Shown: piece after piece, positions 20,559 through 32,282 of the stretch
Numbering within the stretch: position 1 is the first letter of the stretch
Layout: every line of letters begins with the position of its first letter
Assembly: GCA_905221605.1 (NCBI GenBank)
Contig: CAJNDS010000534.1
Coordinates: 77,501-118,055 of the forward strand
Origin: Symbiodinium natans
Lineage: Eukaryota > Sar > Dinophyceae > Suessiales > Symbiodiniaceae
DNA: 40,555 bases
Reading direction: 5' to 3'
Position numbers and translations under genes: made by a program
Notes under the pieces: generated by a model
Told to the model about the DNA's origin: nothing
Databases searched by the model: none
Seen by the model: the letters and a program-made list of their open reading frames with translations, nothing else

Positions 20559-23135
20559 ATGGCGCCTGGCCAGTACTCCATGGATGCCAAGCAGCACACG
20601 ACTCTTGGAGGAAGCATTGGATCAGATTGGATCAGGCCTTGGTGGGGAAAGGTCGAGATGATGTCCGATGGAGAATGTAGTTTGCTGTCCAATTCTGAGG
20701 GTAGGCTTTTCGGCGCGGGGGAACCCTCTCACATAGATTTGTGTGCCCATGCTGCGGTCAGCGATGTGCTGTCCATCAGGATGTCCCCTGTGGTGACGGG
20801 TGCGACAGTGATCGGCATGAAGTACAAAGACGGAGTCATTCTGGCGGCAGACACGCTAGCGCTTTGCTCTTAGAGTTTTCAGAGCATCTTCTGAAGACCT
20901 GGCAAGGTTTGGTCGTGCGATTGCTTAGTTTGGTTCGTCCAGCGGATTCGATGTCAGGCTTAATCTTTTTTGAGCTGAAGTGCTTAGCTCTGTCCGATGA
21001 TGATGCCACGCCCAAGCTCCATGACGACTCGCGGACAAAAAATCAAGGTCGTATGGCAACGAAGCTCGATACAAAGATGTGCCTGGACCTTGGGCCCTGG
21101 GAAGGATCTCAGGAAAGGCTTTCATTCAACGTGGCCTTTGGCCCGTAACAGCCAAGGTGCCGATTGAAGAAGATTGGTGAATACACCTTGCTAGGTCATG
21201 GCCTCGAATTCAGCTTCAGATCAGAGTTGGTGAATGTTGGTGAGCTTCAGCAGCGTTTTTATCAGTTTTGGGTTCACAGAGTTGAGCATGTCACGTCAAG
21301 TTCACCGCGTAAGCTGGCAACGCCGCAGACGCACTTATGTGATCGTATTTGCGATGCGTCGTCCCTTTGATTGTGATCATGTTTTGCCCTGCAAAGCTCC
21401 CTTCGTCGTCCTACCTGGTGCTACCCAGTACTTCCTAGCTAGTACATGCAGATGCCCGCTCCCCCACACCCGTCCCTTCCCTTCCTCCCCCCCCCCCCCA
21501 CTCCTCTCTGCCCCTCCCCAAAAATTTAGCTTGATTCACTACCCCCTCTCGCGTGTCGTCCAGGAATGTCGAGTCAAAAACAACATTCCGTGCCATGATG
21601 CTATTAGCATTGAGAATCGCGTCAACAAAACGAATTGCGAACACGACCTTGAACAACAAACCCCTGCTGCAAGAAGCGTACGGGGGGTTACGGGGACCAC
21701 CTCTGAAGGAACAGGAATGTAAGATGTGTGTGACCAGCTCAGGTGCTGGTGGGGAGATCAGTGATTTCCAATACTTGAGCAACCTTCTGGATGAGCTGGC
21801 TGATGAGGCGATCCCCGAGGACTCTGATGATGGAGCAAAGCACAACCACGAAACTGGAAGGACTGGTTGCACGAGGACGGCTGCTCAATGGGCACAAGCC
21901 TCAAAGTGTCCAGACAGACCTCACGTGATCACGTGAGCCCTCCGGTCTTTGAGGTCCGAAGGAGTATTCTTCCTACATTGGCCGCGTTATGTACAATCGG
22001 AGAAGCAAGCATCTTGGCAGCATCTTTTTTTAATTGTAAACGCTTGCGCGCGCCGCCTCGGCAGCCGGGCCGGCAGGGCTCAAAAAGAGGTGGAGGGGTC
22101 CCAGAAAAGGGTCTGAAGGGGGTTTTCAGGGGGGGGTTCCCAGGGGGGTCCGGGGCGTCCAGGGAAGGTCAGGGGGGGTTCAACAAATTTCGTGCCCTGT
22201 ATAGGAGACGCCGACAGGCGGCATCAGTTTGCAGCTCCTCCAGGGGCGTCCCACAGGGCGGGGGGGGGGGGGGGGCTGCGTCACGAAACTTGTCGGGCAA
22301 GCCGACGCGAATTTCATTGTTGAAGGACATTTGACGGGCTTACCGGTTGGCCGCAGGTTCAATCCCTTATACAATCAATTCGTGGTGGTGGGGAAGAAGC
22401 AGGACTCGTGAGTTGTGGTCGCGATTGCATGTTTGTTGGATCCATGCATCTTCTTGCCAGGATCAGGCCCCACACTTGATGTACGTGGACCATCAAGGAT
22501 GCCTAGGGAACATGCAATATGTGTGGTGGCAACTTGAAAAAGAGGGGTCGCCCCAGCTGTCCAGGAACTGCTTTCGAGGAGGACTTTGTGGCAACAGGAT
22601 TTGGAATGCATCTGGGAATGTCGGCTGCCTAGCGGACTTGAACTGCTTCTTTTCATCGGCACATGTTGATCCGTTCGCACTCCAGACCCCTTCTCCGCAA
22701 CAACTGGCGACCTGATATGAGCCGGAACCTCATGCGGACCCTCAACCTGATCGGAACCTCTGTGTTCGGCACGCGCAAAAGCCAAGGCCTAGACGAGGCC
22801 AAGGCTTTAGTGACCAAATGTCTGGAGGTTTGCTTCTATCGTCTGCAGCTTAAAAGGTTGCCAATCACAACCTGAACTGAAAGTCAGCGTTGCGTGAAGT
22901 CTGAGGCGATTGCAAGGCATACTGCAAAATTCAGATCGGCGTTTGCACGGGCACCACGGTCGGGGACCCACTGCCTGAGATCAATTCGAAGTGCAGTTTG
23001 TCACTATTCTCAATGCTCTTTGTTTCCATGCTCAATGTGATTGCCGCGTTTCAGTGTTGGGCTGAGAAGCCCAGTTGCTCGATTACACTCCAACATCCGA
23101 GACCAACTAACTCAAGGAAAACGTTTCTCAAGTGA
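20559..23135 (+). CDS. PSMB4: 20S proteasome subunit beta-7 (PSMB4 type)
   Basis: Exons: 20559-20590 (MAPGQYSMDAK), 20780-20860 (MSPVVTGATVIGMKYKDG then VILAADTLA), 21048-21080 (SYGNEARYKDV), 21157-21194 (RLKKIGEYTLL), 21743-21849 (GAGGEISDFQYLSNLLDEL), 21962-22008 (RVMYNRRSK), 22357-22402 (FNPLYNQFVVVGKK), 22461-22497 (APHLMYVDHQG), 22565-22619 (VATGFGMHLG), 22686-22720 (PLLRNNW), 22787-22840 (DEAKALVTKCLEVCFY) and 22906 on (DCKAYCKIQIGVCTG). The order and spacing follow PSMB4, a structural beta-ring subunit without peptidase activity. APGQY before the fold and VTG at its start fit PSMB4, not an active subunit. Two introns (22403, 22498) are GA-AG and six are GC-AG. The last exon is uncertain: the frame stays open to TGA 23133-23135, but a final splice after EINSK (about 22990) is likely. 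The end of exon 21743-21849 is also approximate. Confidence 0.93.
22079..22275. repeat. G-rich intronic tract with a 17-base G run
   Basis: Repeated GGGG and GGGGGG blocks, GGTC words, and a long G homopolymer at about 22259-22275, inside the PSMB4 intron 22009-22356. It has clear G-quadruplex potential on the transcribed-sense strand. The exact homopolymer length is the kind of thing assemblies get wrong. Confidence 0.85.
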
Positions 23136-25030
23136 GATCCACCCTTGGGTTCTAGGGCTTCAGTGTTTTTTGGTCTTGAGTTTGTGAAAGCTTATGTATT
23201 AAGTTTTTGTTTCTGTTTTCGGCTTTCAGGGTTTCTTTGTTTGTTTTGATGTACTTTGTGTCTTGGGGACTTAAGTAGAGCTTGGGGTTCGCAGGGCTTG
23301 CGCTCAGATGGTTCGGGAGCCGAGAAGTTCCTCCCAAGCAGTCTGGGAGTCTGGGCATGTCTGGGCCATTAAAGAGGACCCCTGAGCACATGCGGCTCTA
23401 GCCAAGCCATGCTCTTGAACTTACAAAACGCCGCAGCGTGGTGGGGCAAAGCTGAGAAGTGTTACCTGTGTGAAGTCTTGTCTCCACAAAGGCTCCTGCT
23501 GGCAAAGCCGTCACTAGTTTGATGGACAAGTGGTTGTTTGAGACTTTTCGAACGGGCTGCTCCCGCAGAGTTTACGTTTCACATCATTATCGTGAGGGCA
23601 ACCAGAACAAAAGCGTGCAAAAGATGTGAAAAGAAACCACCCATGCACGTTGGCATTCACTCTGGGTCTCTGATCTGCTGCAAGCAGCTTGCAAGCAGCT
23701 TGCAAGCAGCTTGCAACATGCTCGCACCCCACTTCTGAGGGCGGTGCCAGAACAAGACATGTGAAGGCACGTACATGCCAACAGACATGAAACAGCCGCC
23801 AAAGTCATTATCGTTTAGGGTGTCGATGGTCGTCGTTTCCTTTCTCTTGCTGCAAATGACCAAAGTGCTGCGATTACTGGGTTTCTCTTCGAATTGGCTG
23901 ATTCCTGTTGCATACTTGAATCTGACTCAGAGTGGATCATCCGCATCAAAGTTGGTACCACTGACAGCGAGGTTGAAATCAGCCCTCCAACAACCATCAA
24001 TCATTTCTGGGGCTGCAAGCTCAGCGATGCAAACCACAGCTGATAGAACCCTTGGTTCACGTGACTGGTCAATAAGGACACGGAGCATGGACGGAACGTC
24101 GCCTGGAGGACGGTGTCAAGATCATGTCAGCATGTCTCGGGATCGCCGAGATTGGCACGGCACTGCGGGGATGGCTTGAGGAGACAAGTGATTCCACAGG
24201 AACGTGGTGAGAGCAGCGCCTTAGTTTCTAGCACGCTGCACAGTCAGTTTCACGGAACAGCGCTCGCTCTCCCCCATTTGTTGAATGCAATCTGAGCTGC
24301 TTGTTTGCACTATGCCCTAGCCCTTTGTTTTATGTTGAAGCATGCCTACGCCTATACCCGGACTAGCACACCCGCAGCAGGCAACGCACAGGCAAGAACC
24401 AGCCGGCAAAAAAAACACACGCCACACTGTCAGGGCAGCCACTTTAGCGTGAGACTTCTGGCTGATGGACCGATTGGCAGTGACTGGCTTAAGCGGCTTA
24501 AGCCTTAAAGCAAAAAGCGTGATGCTGGACCGCCACTGCACCTATCTACGCAGTGCGAGATCCTGACAGGGTTGACCAAAGCCTTCCGAAGCTTTGCGCG
24601 TGTTCTTCTTTGTCGCTCTTAAGTCTTTTAAGAAAATGCAGAGAGGGATCATTCAGAGAAGCTCTCCTTGTAGTGTTTAAAACGCCCACGTAGGCGCGTC
24701 CACTGGTCACGCCATGGCCTTCGCTTCGGCAGAAGCTTGGAGATTCTCCCAGGTCTCATTACCCCCTACTGTGAGGGAATTTTGTCACTATGTACTCGCA
24801 TAGAAGCAGTTTGCTTTGTTTGGTTTTGGTCTTCATTTCTGGGTGGCTGGGTATCATGGAAATCGGAAAGTTCGGCCGAAGACGCCTTCGTGCTCTGGCA
24901 GGTGCATCAACCGACGGCCTCTGACAGAACGGCAGCGAAAAGTCGTTGTTCCAAAAGCGCTCGTGATGGTCTCTCTATGTTTCTCTCATTGCATGCCTGA
25001 GCGCAAGGGGGCCCATCGTTTCGTGTGCAG
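23136..25030. other. Stretch without a recognisable gene
   Basis: Open frames on both strands (for example 23775-24179 plus, 23587-23808 minus) have no family signature. Upstream exons of the unnamed gene at 25031-25669 may lie here. The block after GGCAG at 24902 gives two competing readings and cannot be assigned. Confidence 0.4.
23678..23717. repeat. 11-bp tandem repeat GCAAGCAGCTT, about 3.5 copies
   Basis: Perfect head-to-tail copies. Each unit contains AAGCAGCTT, an odd-length near-palindrome, so the whole array can also fold on itself. Confidence 0.9.
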
Positions 25031-25669
25031 ATCCGATGCCGATCTCGAGTTCGCAAGCTCACTGTGGCGTATGGGGGGCTGTGATGCCGCCAGTGTTTCG
25101 GTTCTTGCCAGGCAAGTAGCTGCAAACTTGCAGTTCATAAAAAGACTTCGCCCCGGTTTTCTTCCAAGCCCACCCGAGTTCACCCAAACCCCGTACGCCA
25201 TGGATCATTGGGCAGTACCCGCAAAATCGCAGTGATGGAGCCTCTTTGCCTTGGTGGAACATGGGATGCTGCCAATCGCATTAAGAATTAAGAGTCACTG
25301 AAGTCATATATCTCACGTTCAGCAGGCGTTCTGTGCTGCCTTGTAAAATGTTCTGACAGTCCAAGGTTGTTCCCCTGCTCGTCATCTTGCACTGACGAGT
25401 GCAGCAGCAGAGGTTACAACTCTGAGATGTTGTGGGTTTTGCGATGCGCAAAGGCATGCTTTGCTGGCTTGCTGGCTTTGCTGCAAGGAGATGGCGAATG
25501 GGTTGCTTGCTGGCCGGAATCGCAGGGCGATTCTGTGATTGAGCTGCATCCTCCTCGTGCGGCAGTGGAGCCTGAGGAGCAAGTGCTGAGTCTTAATGAG
25601 TATTATGAGTATTCGGCGCATCATGAGCAGACCTTTTTGGAAACCGAAGAGCCAGCAACAGGCAGCTAG
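25031..25669 (+). CDS. Unrecognised gene, two 3' exons
   Basis: A block after the CAG at 25028-25030 reads SDADLEFASSLWRMGG then CDAASVSVLARQVAANLQFI and stays open to 25235. A second block after CAAG (about 25490) reads EWVACWPESQGDSVIELHPP and then an acidic tail (EPEEQVLSLNEYYEY) to a TAG at 25667-25669. Both are more protein-like than the other frames and share the plus orientation. I do not recognise the family, the junction between them is not fixed, and the 5' part is not found. Confidence 0.35.
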
Positions 25670-25892
25670 GTCAAGTTGTACTTCACGCATCGCCGAACAC
25701 AAATTGCTACTGCGCCTCAAGCCTTGACCGCTACACCGCATGCTCAATCCCTCAGCCGTCACTTCCAAAGCCCAAGCTCCAAAGCCCCCTTACACTGGGG
25801 AGAGTTGAAATGGGGACGCCTGACCCGGAGAAACGAGGTCTCGGGAATCGCGCAGAGAATCCGCAAAAAGTGCCCGCAGAAAGTGTCTCAGC

Positions 25893-25920
25893 TCTGCGGA
25901 GCTCTGCAGAGCTCCGCAGA
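25893..25920. repeat. 28-bp perfect palindrome
   Basis: The two arms (centre between 25906 and 25907) are exact reverse complements with no spacer. The core is GAGCTCTGCAGAGCTC. It is followed by further CTCCGCAGA words. The minus-strand and plus-strand frames around it (SSAELR repeats) are artefacts of this repeat. It lies between two unnamed plus-strand exon groups. Confidence 0.95.
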
Positions 25921-26176
25921 CTCCCCGACAATCCCCCGCAAAGAGTCCTGCAGAGTGTCCAATCATGTCCAATCCATTCCAATCCCAGAGGATCCGTACA
26001 GAGCACATATTGTTCATCTAATGTTCGAAGTAAGTGGATTAGTATATGTTTTTGCTAAATGCCGAGAGACCAGGCTCGAAAGCTTGAACCCTTAACCTGA
26101 ACCTCGAAATTTATGTCTGAGGCCTTTTGTAAGCCGAACATGGTGCAACATCCAGCGTTTGTGTCGTGTGCCTCAG

Positions 26177-28353
26177 GAGTATCTGCAGGTATCCAATTTG
26201 CCCGCACATGGTGCCTTCGACATGGAAGATGGTGATAGGTGGTCTTAGAACCGATTCTCGATGTGTTTTTCCCGCGCTGATTTGGCAATCATATTCTGCT
26301 TGGTGCATCGGCCCGCGTCGGCACATGCACATTATCCAACCCCCGAGGTGTGCCTCCGCCTCCGCCGGACCAGAGCTGTCACAGCTTATCCCAAAGCTCA
26401 AACAAATGGGATCGCAATGATCGCAGCCTCAGCCGACAAGCCACTGCCGTTGTAGGCGCCTTGCATGTAATTGGATTCCTGGAGGGTCGCTGAGAGTTTT
26501 TCTGTTTCATAGGTTCGTTTCCATGGATAACACGTCGCGAACCCCCATGAAACCCCACAACATCCCGCGAGAACTCGTTTGGCGCAACTGCTGGGTCTAG
26601 GCTGTGGTCGGCACGGCCGGAAGGCGTGGCGTGGCGGCGTAGCGGTATCCGAGACAAGGCTAACAAAATCAAGCCACGCTGCCCTGGTTGAGGACGGCGT
26701 CCACTGGTGCATGTAGTCGATGTGCGATGTGTCTGACAGACGATAAAGAAAGGCATACGCAAAAACAAGAGAGCAGCACCAAAGGGAAAGCAAAGGGCCA
26801 CCAAGGGCCAAACGGGCAAAATCGGCAGACTCCATGCTCTCCGTGCTCCATGGTGCTGCGTTCTAGATCCGCCTTTCTCGTGCCAATTCGGCCAAACTCT
26901 ACACTTCTGTCACAAATTAAGCCTGGAGGCAGACCTAAAGGTTGAGGCCAACAGCATATGAGAGACTTGTCATGTCGTGAGTATGTGTGATTCGTACAGT
27001 GCGCAATGCACACCGCTACTCAGGTGCGCTTGTAATATGCTTCTGCGTGGTTTGTCTTTGACCGAAAGTCCGAGAGCTAAGGCTTCAATGAGATTGCGAA
27101 GGAGAACAGCCAAGAAGAGATCGAAGATGATGCCAACTGCTTGCCTCATATTCTTAGGCATGGTCCTTCTTGACTGTACACGAACCTTCGGAACCATGCG
27201 TCAAAGACATGGCGCTCTCACCCGGGATTGATTGGTTTGTGCAGACGATCTGATGCCATGAGCGAGCTGGACCTTTTGGCTGCAGTCGAAGAGAAGCAGG
27301 CTAACATGTCATATGCATTTCCCCTGGAAAAAAGCCTTCGATCTATGGCAGTCTAGCCCGGTACTACTTGCCAGGTGGGTGCGCGGCTTACAGCAGCATT
27401 GTCCAAGGCTTTCTCCAGGCTGACCTTGGGAAGCAGGCCCTTCGGCCCTTCTTGCAAGTTCGGATGTCTTCGAAAGTCTGCCAGACGTGGAGAACACTTG
27501 AGCACGTACAAATGGCCCTGGATGATCCTCCTGCAGTTGCCTTCGAGTGAGCAGTGCCCTTCTTGATTGCGACCGAGACAAGGTGCTGCGCGAGGCCCCG
27601 TGTCATCAGGATACCAGCTTGCCCACAATAACATGAGGGTCATTCGTACTGCTTTGCTGTGTTGAGAAGAGGTTCAAGATCAATTTTTTGGATGCTCTTT
27701 CTAGTGTCAAAACACTTGCTTCCACAAGCTTCGGTGGGTTGTCCGTACTGTGTGCTGCTTGCCGCAAACTTCTTGCATCGTGGAGTGAACCCTGTCCATC
27801 TCTGTCCATCTCTGTCCATCTCTGTCCATCTCTGCCCTCCTGCCCGTGGACTGCCTGGTCGCAGCTAAAGCTTTAACATGCGTTAATGATGTCAACCGTT
27901 GCAACGCCGTTGGTTGGTTTGGCAGACATTGGTCTGTGGCATCCTTAAACCTCTGAAGTTCCTCTGAAGGCCATCTTTGGAGACTACTTGGCAGCTGATG
28001 GGCCATTGCCTTGGTCTATGTCAATGCATGTTAATGCCATCGATGCCGGTTGGGAAGCTCCTTTGTTTTGCTCATAAACGGGATGTACTCGGGAGGTGAG
28101 GCAGGGATTGCCGTCAGTGAGCCGTCAGCACTGCCAGGTCTGTGGATGCAGCAGCTTGGTACCGACATGTGCAGAATGAGCTTCTGCCACAGCGACCTGT
28201 GAAGAGCGGTGGCACCTCGCTTTGATATTGATTGCAGTTAACAAAGCATCGCGCGTTGGCACGGCGACCATGGTTTTCAGCTGGCACTGCATTTTGTACT
28301 TGCAGTGGATCTGCACATGAACTACCTCGAGCTTTACACAGTTGTAAAGACAG
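26177..28353 (+). CDS. Unrecognised spliced gene (set of exon-like blocks)
   Basis: Exon-like blocks between AG and GT/GC: 26177-26231 (EYLQVSNLPAHGAFDMED), 27082-27131 (FNEIAKENSQEEIEDD), 27245-27299 (SELDLLAAVEEKQ), 27419-27546 (ADLGKQALRPFLQVRMSSK, VQMALDDPPAVAF), 27672-27784 (FKINFLDALSSVKTLA), 27970 on (AIFGDYLAADGPLPW), 28152 on (AWYRHVQNELLPQRP) and 28306-28353 (DLHMNYLELYTVVKT). The 27546/27672 join is in frame with a GT donor (GTGAGC) and an AG-G acceptor. Other joins are not phase-consistent, so exons are missing or two genes are mixed. I cannot name a family. The helical, leucine-rich character suggests an alpha-helical scaffold. Confidence 0.45.
27792..27833. repeat. 10-bp tandem repeat TCTGTCCATC, four copies
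   Basis: Four perfect copies directly after the donor of exon 27672-27784, so at the 5' end of an intron of the unnamed gene. Confidence 0.95.
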
Positions 28354-28832
28354 GCTTATTGGGGCACAAACCTCTATCACCATGAGTGCACAACATTCAC
28401 CAGGTTTGCCCATGAATCCGCCCTTGAGACCCAACCTCTGTTTCCAAGCCACTAAGAACCCAATACAATAGTATTACTGCGGTAAGTTCACGCACGCGCA
28501 TTAATAATATTATAATTGGGGGTTCTTTGTGGTGAGGAAAAGGGCGTACGAAGCCAACCACAAAGTCACCCAGAAATCCCACCACTTGTCCAACCGTGTA
28601 ATAAGAAGACTCATGAACTAGGTGAACACAACCACTGAAACACCCCTATCATCACGGTCTTCCTGTCAAGGCACAAACAACCTCATGACGCAGGAATCCA
28701 ACATCCGGGACTTTTGGAGCTAGAACTCGTATAGTATAAGCACTAGCCCGTATACTAATGGTGAACGAAGTGCACGCGTATGCTCTCGACACCGCTTAAG
28801 GATCTCGATTCTTGCTTTGCCCTCGCGGGCAG

Positions 28833-29221
28833 TTAACACGATGATGTGCACTGTTGCGAACTGGGTTCTCAATGCTTGCGAATTGCACCTCATGCTCCGA
28901 CCGTCGGCATCGGAGCCAGTTGTTTCAAAGATGCAGCTTCTTGATTTAAGTAGACTGCGAGCGAAAATAGCGCCGAGCCGCATCCGTGTGCGATTCCAGT
29001 CGGGACCGTTGTCATTGAGACCACAAATTGACGAGTTGAGAAATGTTGAGAATCTCCTTACACGGTGCAGTTGTCCTGTGGAGCGGACACCCTTGGAGCT
29101 CCACGAAAAGGTTGCGGGTGCGCTTCATACCTTGCGGGACGCTATCTTCTCGGGAATACATCGGCGAGCTCGCCATCTGTTTGTTCGGTCACGTTTGTGT
29201 CTTTGCTTTTTGGTTTTTTAA
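28833..29221 (+). CDS. Unrecognised exon, 130 codons
   Basis: An open block after the CAG at 28830-28832 with strongly protein-like sequence, for example KMQLLDLSRLRAKIAPSRIR, QIDELRNVENLLTRC and KVAGALHTLRDAIF. It is arginine- and leucine-rich and basic. A C/T-rich intron-like stretch follows from about 29200. It may be a further exon of the gene at 26177-28353 or the start of the next one. The last 30 codons may already be intron, since a GTTGCG donor candidate sits at 29110. No family recognised. Confidence 0.45.
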
Positions 29222-30451
29222 CTTCTTGTGCTGCTCTGCAGGCTGCTGAATTCAATCGCTTCTCTTGTCCTTCTCTTCATTGCTCTGCCATCTCTGCCTT
29301 GTCGCGCGCTGAAGTCTTGCGCACCTCGTTGTTGTTGCACTTTCCCTCAGACCCCCCTCTTCCTCTCGTACTTTCCTCGTGCGCGTCTCGTACTTTTCTT
29401 GCGCTCTGTGCGGAGACCTGGGAGTTGGTGTGTCTGCTCAGGACACAGCAAAGCCTGCAGCAAAGTTTGACTGCTTTCAGCTTGCTTTCAACTCTCTCCT
29501 CCGCGGGCTAAGATCTCCCCACGCGCAACGCGCGAGAGAAAAAAGCGCTGCGCAGAAAAAACAAGTTGTAGAAGGGCTCTTCCCGCTTGGAGTGTGGCCT
29601 GTGAGGCGCTTCAGGCTTGAGGCCAATGTGTTATAGAAACTCCGCATCTCTCTGCCATGTTTTGAGGTTTTCCCAAAAACATCTCGGATGTTGGGTTCTC
29701 GCGTAGGTTCAAAACGCGAGAGAGCGATGCCGGGGAATGGCGCGGGGGTGAAAACGAAACGGGGATGAAAACCAAGCAGGGATGAGAACGAAACGGGGGA
29801 TCAGAACCGCGGGATGAGAGCGAAACGGGGTTGAAACGAAACGGGGATGAAGACGAAACGGGGATGGCGCGGGGATCACAACGGCGGAGCGAAAACGAAA
29901 CGGGAAAAAACGCGACGTGGATGGCTCCTGCAGGGATGAAACGAAGCGGGGATGAAAACGAAACAGGATGAAAACATAATGGGGATGAAAACGAAGCGGG
30001 GATGGAGGACAGAGCTGGAGTGGCGCGAGAGCGGACTGCCACGCGTACTGCGGCGCGTCTGCGGAGCAGGAAGCTGGGGGATGACGCACGAAGAAAACAC
30101 GATACCGCCATTGCACAGTCTACTCTTAATGCTTTTTACATATATGATGAGTTCTGGACCGGGTACAACCAAAGCCAACACACAATCTCAGTCTACATAC
30201 TCTTCCGACAGACACGCCGTAACATGAGGTTTTTCGCGTCAACTAATCAACTACCCTGCGTCGCCTTATTGTCTTCTTGTACTCTTCTACAAAATGTGCA
30301 CACGGAATGGATGTTAAAGTGGGGGTTTTCACTCCGGCACTGTTTTCATTCGGATTGTTTTTGGGTTCCTGGCTTGACCTTGTTTTTGAGGTTTGGGGGG
30401 TCTTGTAAAACTTTTGATGGAGACGGATGGGTTCTTCACGGTTCGTTGCAG
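29222..30451. other. Low-complexity stretch, probably intron
   Basis: 29222-29480 is T/C-rich. 29726-30005 is a minisatellite. 30060-30440 has open frames on both strands that I cannot assign. No exon supported. Confidence 0.5.
29726..30005. repeat. Minisatellite, degenerate GATGAAAACGAAACGGG array
   Basis: About 17-20 copies of a 13-17 base unit built from GGGATGA, AAACGAAAC and GGG, with many variants (GATGAGAACGAAAC, GGATCAGAACCGCG, GGTTGAAACGAAAC). The minus-strand frames here read as FIPVSF- and FHPRF-like repeats and are artefacts. Degenerate copies suggest an old array. Confidence 0.9.
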
Positions 30452-30723
30452 ACACTGTGCGGCTGGTGGAAAAGATGCAAAGCGGGTTGTGTGCTGGACA
30501 AGCTTTACGGTAGAGTTCAGACTTGGTGGAGCCGTTGTTGCTGTCGGTTCCACAGTGGTTCCACTACATGTACTCGCCGTTTGAACTGATCTGTGCGTCT
30601 TTGGCGATCCAGGAACATCTGCGACGATGTTGCGGCAGCGACAGGACCTTTTGAAGGACGTTCTGGAGGACACGTGGGCTTCGCGAGACAGGTCAATTGA
30701 GATGTCACAAAGCACGAGCACAG
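30452..30723 (+). CDS. Unrecognised exons, helical
   Basis: Block 30452-30501 after TTGCAG reads TVRLVEKMQSGLCAGQ and is followed by a GC donor. Block 30613-30723 after CCAG reads MLRQRQDLLKDVLEDTWASR then SIEMSQSTST, with an in-frame ATG at 30625, and ends at G|GT. The two are not in phase, so a small exon may be missing. They could be 5' exons of the phospholipase C gene or a separate gene. No family recognised. Confidence 0.4.
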
Positions 30724-32282
30724 GTACACATATCATCCTCTCAATCTTGCGAGCCTGGGTGATTTTTCGGCTTGGTGGGCCGGGCACTGCGGCAAACTGA
30801 AGGGTCTGTTGGGATATTCTCGGGTTTTTTGCGAAGCTTGTAGTTTTGCACGCGAAACGCCAAGAAACTTCCAATCTCATGAGGGTATAATTCCAACAGA
30901 AGATGTATAGAATCGCCAAGAGTGGTCAACAACAAAGATAGAATAACATAAGCTATAAAGAATCAGTACAATTGTGAAAACCTTACGGAAGAGTTACGAA
31001 GATAAGAGAAGAACGAAGGATGGTGATTAAAGATATGTCAGATATGGTAAGGCATGTAATGTAACCAGGAGCAAAGAACTGTATGAATAACTGAACAAAG
31101 AGAGGTTGTACAATGATAAGTGAAATCTATTCTCACAGGCGAACGAAATGAGCGTGCGATCGTAGTTTCTGGCCCCTTGATGTTCATTGGATACAGGCTG
31201 GGTTTTCTTTGGGGAAGTCATGAGCTTTCTTGTCCTTTCCCATTTCTCCATTTAACATTATTTTCCCCACCTGTCATGCAGGTGAGGTGAGGGTTATTAG
31301 ATTTTTCTTATGTCAGCCCCATCTCCTCCTCCTCCTCCTCCTCGTCCTTCTCCTCCTCCTCTTCTCATCCTTCTCCTCGTCACCTCCTCTACTGCCACAT
31401 TTCCACGCCATCAGTGCCATCGTGCGAGAAGCATGCTATTTAATCTTCTCGTTCATGCTGCAAAGTTGTGAGTGTGACCAATTTCAAGTTACAGAGCAAA
31501 GGCCGGTCTCTGGTGTACTTTGATCGAGATCTGATAAAGTTGGGCTTGACAAGTCTACGAAGGTTGCTTTGGCGACAGGAGATTACCCGGCTGCGTTGCC
31601 TTTGTTACCAAATATCAAAGATGCCACCCTCTGCAATGGTCCCTGCATGGTGTCAACTTGCCTCACACAATGAAATACACAACGTGATGTCTGGCTGTTT
31701 TGACATGTCATGGTGGGGATTTTTTCGAAGTAAAGTAGTTTCCTTCTTACGTTTGGTAGAAAAGGGTTGGTGCATCCGTCGGCTGTAACAACCATACTGT
31801 GCACCAATGACAGAATGGGCCTGGAGGCTGCTAGAAGTCGACGGGTTTGGGAGGCGTCAGTGGGCAGTAGCGGTCAACTACACATGCTGCGCGAGCTCCC
31901 GATGTCTCTCCCGGCTCGAGGACACAAATCTTCCACATGGCTGCGGGGAAGTCGCAGAACTTGAGCGCCCGTTGTCTGAGCAACCCGGTGCCAGTGTGAT
32001 GACAGCTTTAGCTGATAGTCACAGAGTGTACGGACAGAGTGTTCATAAGTTCGGGTCGCATGCGACAATATTCCATGCGTGGAGTATTCACAAGGTGCCA
32101 AGATGTGTTGTGACCTACAAGCAGCGCAGGGAGCTAGACCCACCTTCACAAGTCTCGCACCGGAGGGAGTAGGCACACAGTATAGACGAGTCTCCGAGTA
32201 AAGTAGACTTAGCTGAGCAATTCTCTCGTCGAAGCTCTCTATTCTTGCAAGGTAAATTGCACACGTACCCGTGAATGCCAAG
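30724..32282. other. Region upstream of the PLC X domain; exons unresolved
   Basis: The N-terminal exons of the phospholipase should lie here or further upstream. Two plus-strand open frames, about 31466-31788 (with SKGRSLVYFDRDLIKLGL) and 31807-32172, are moderately protein-like, but I cannot tie them to a PLC EF-hand or PH domain. 30900-31300 is AT-rich and looks intronic. Confidence 0.35.
31322..31390. repeat. (CTC)n/(CTT)n pyrimidine microsatellite
   Basis: CTCCTC runs interrupted by CTTCTC. Together with 31260-31320 it resembles an extended intronic pyrimidine tract. Confidence 0.9.

Noticed and set aside
25752-26058. SSAELR-type repeated peptide on both strands
   Set aside because: Produced by the 28-bp palindrome and neighbouring CTCCGCAGA copies.
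27031-27197. Minus-strand hydrophobic frame resembling a metal-transporter helix
   Set aside because: The plus strand carries a better exon (FNEIAKENSQEEIEDD) between AG-G and a GC donor.
28306-28353. NYLELYTVV block compared with retroelement RNase H
   Set aside because: Only a few residues resemble that family and no catalytic acidic set is visible, so no retrotransposon call is made.
29611-30181. Minus-strand repeat protein (FIPVSF / HPRFV repeats), up to 166 codons
   Set aside because: It is the minisatellite read in frame. All three minus frames give similar repeats.
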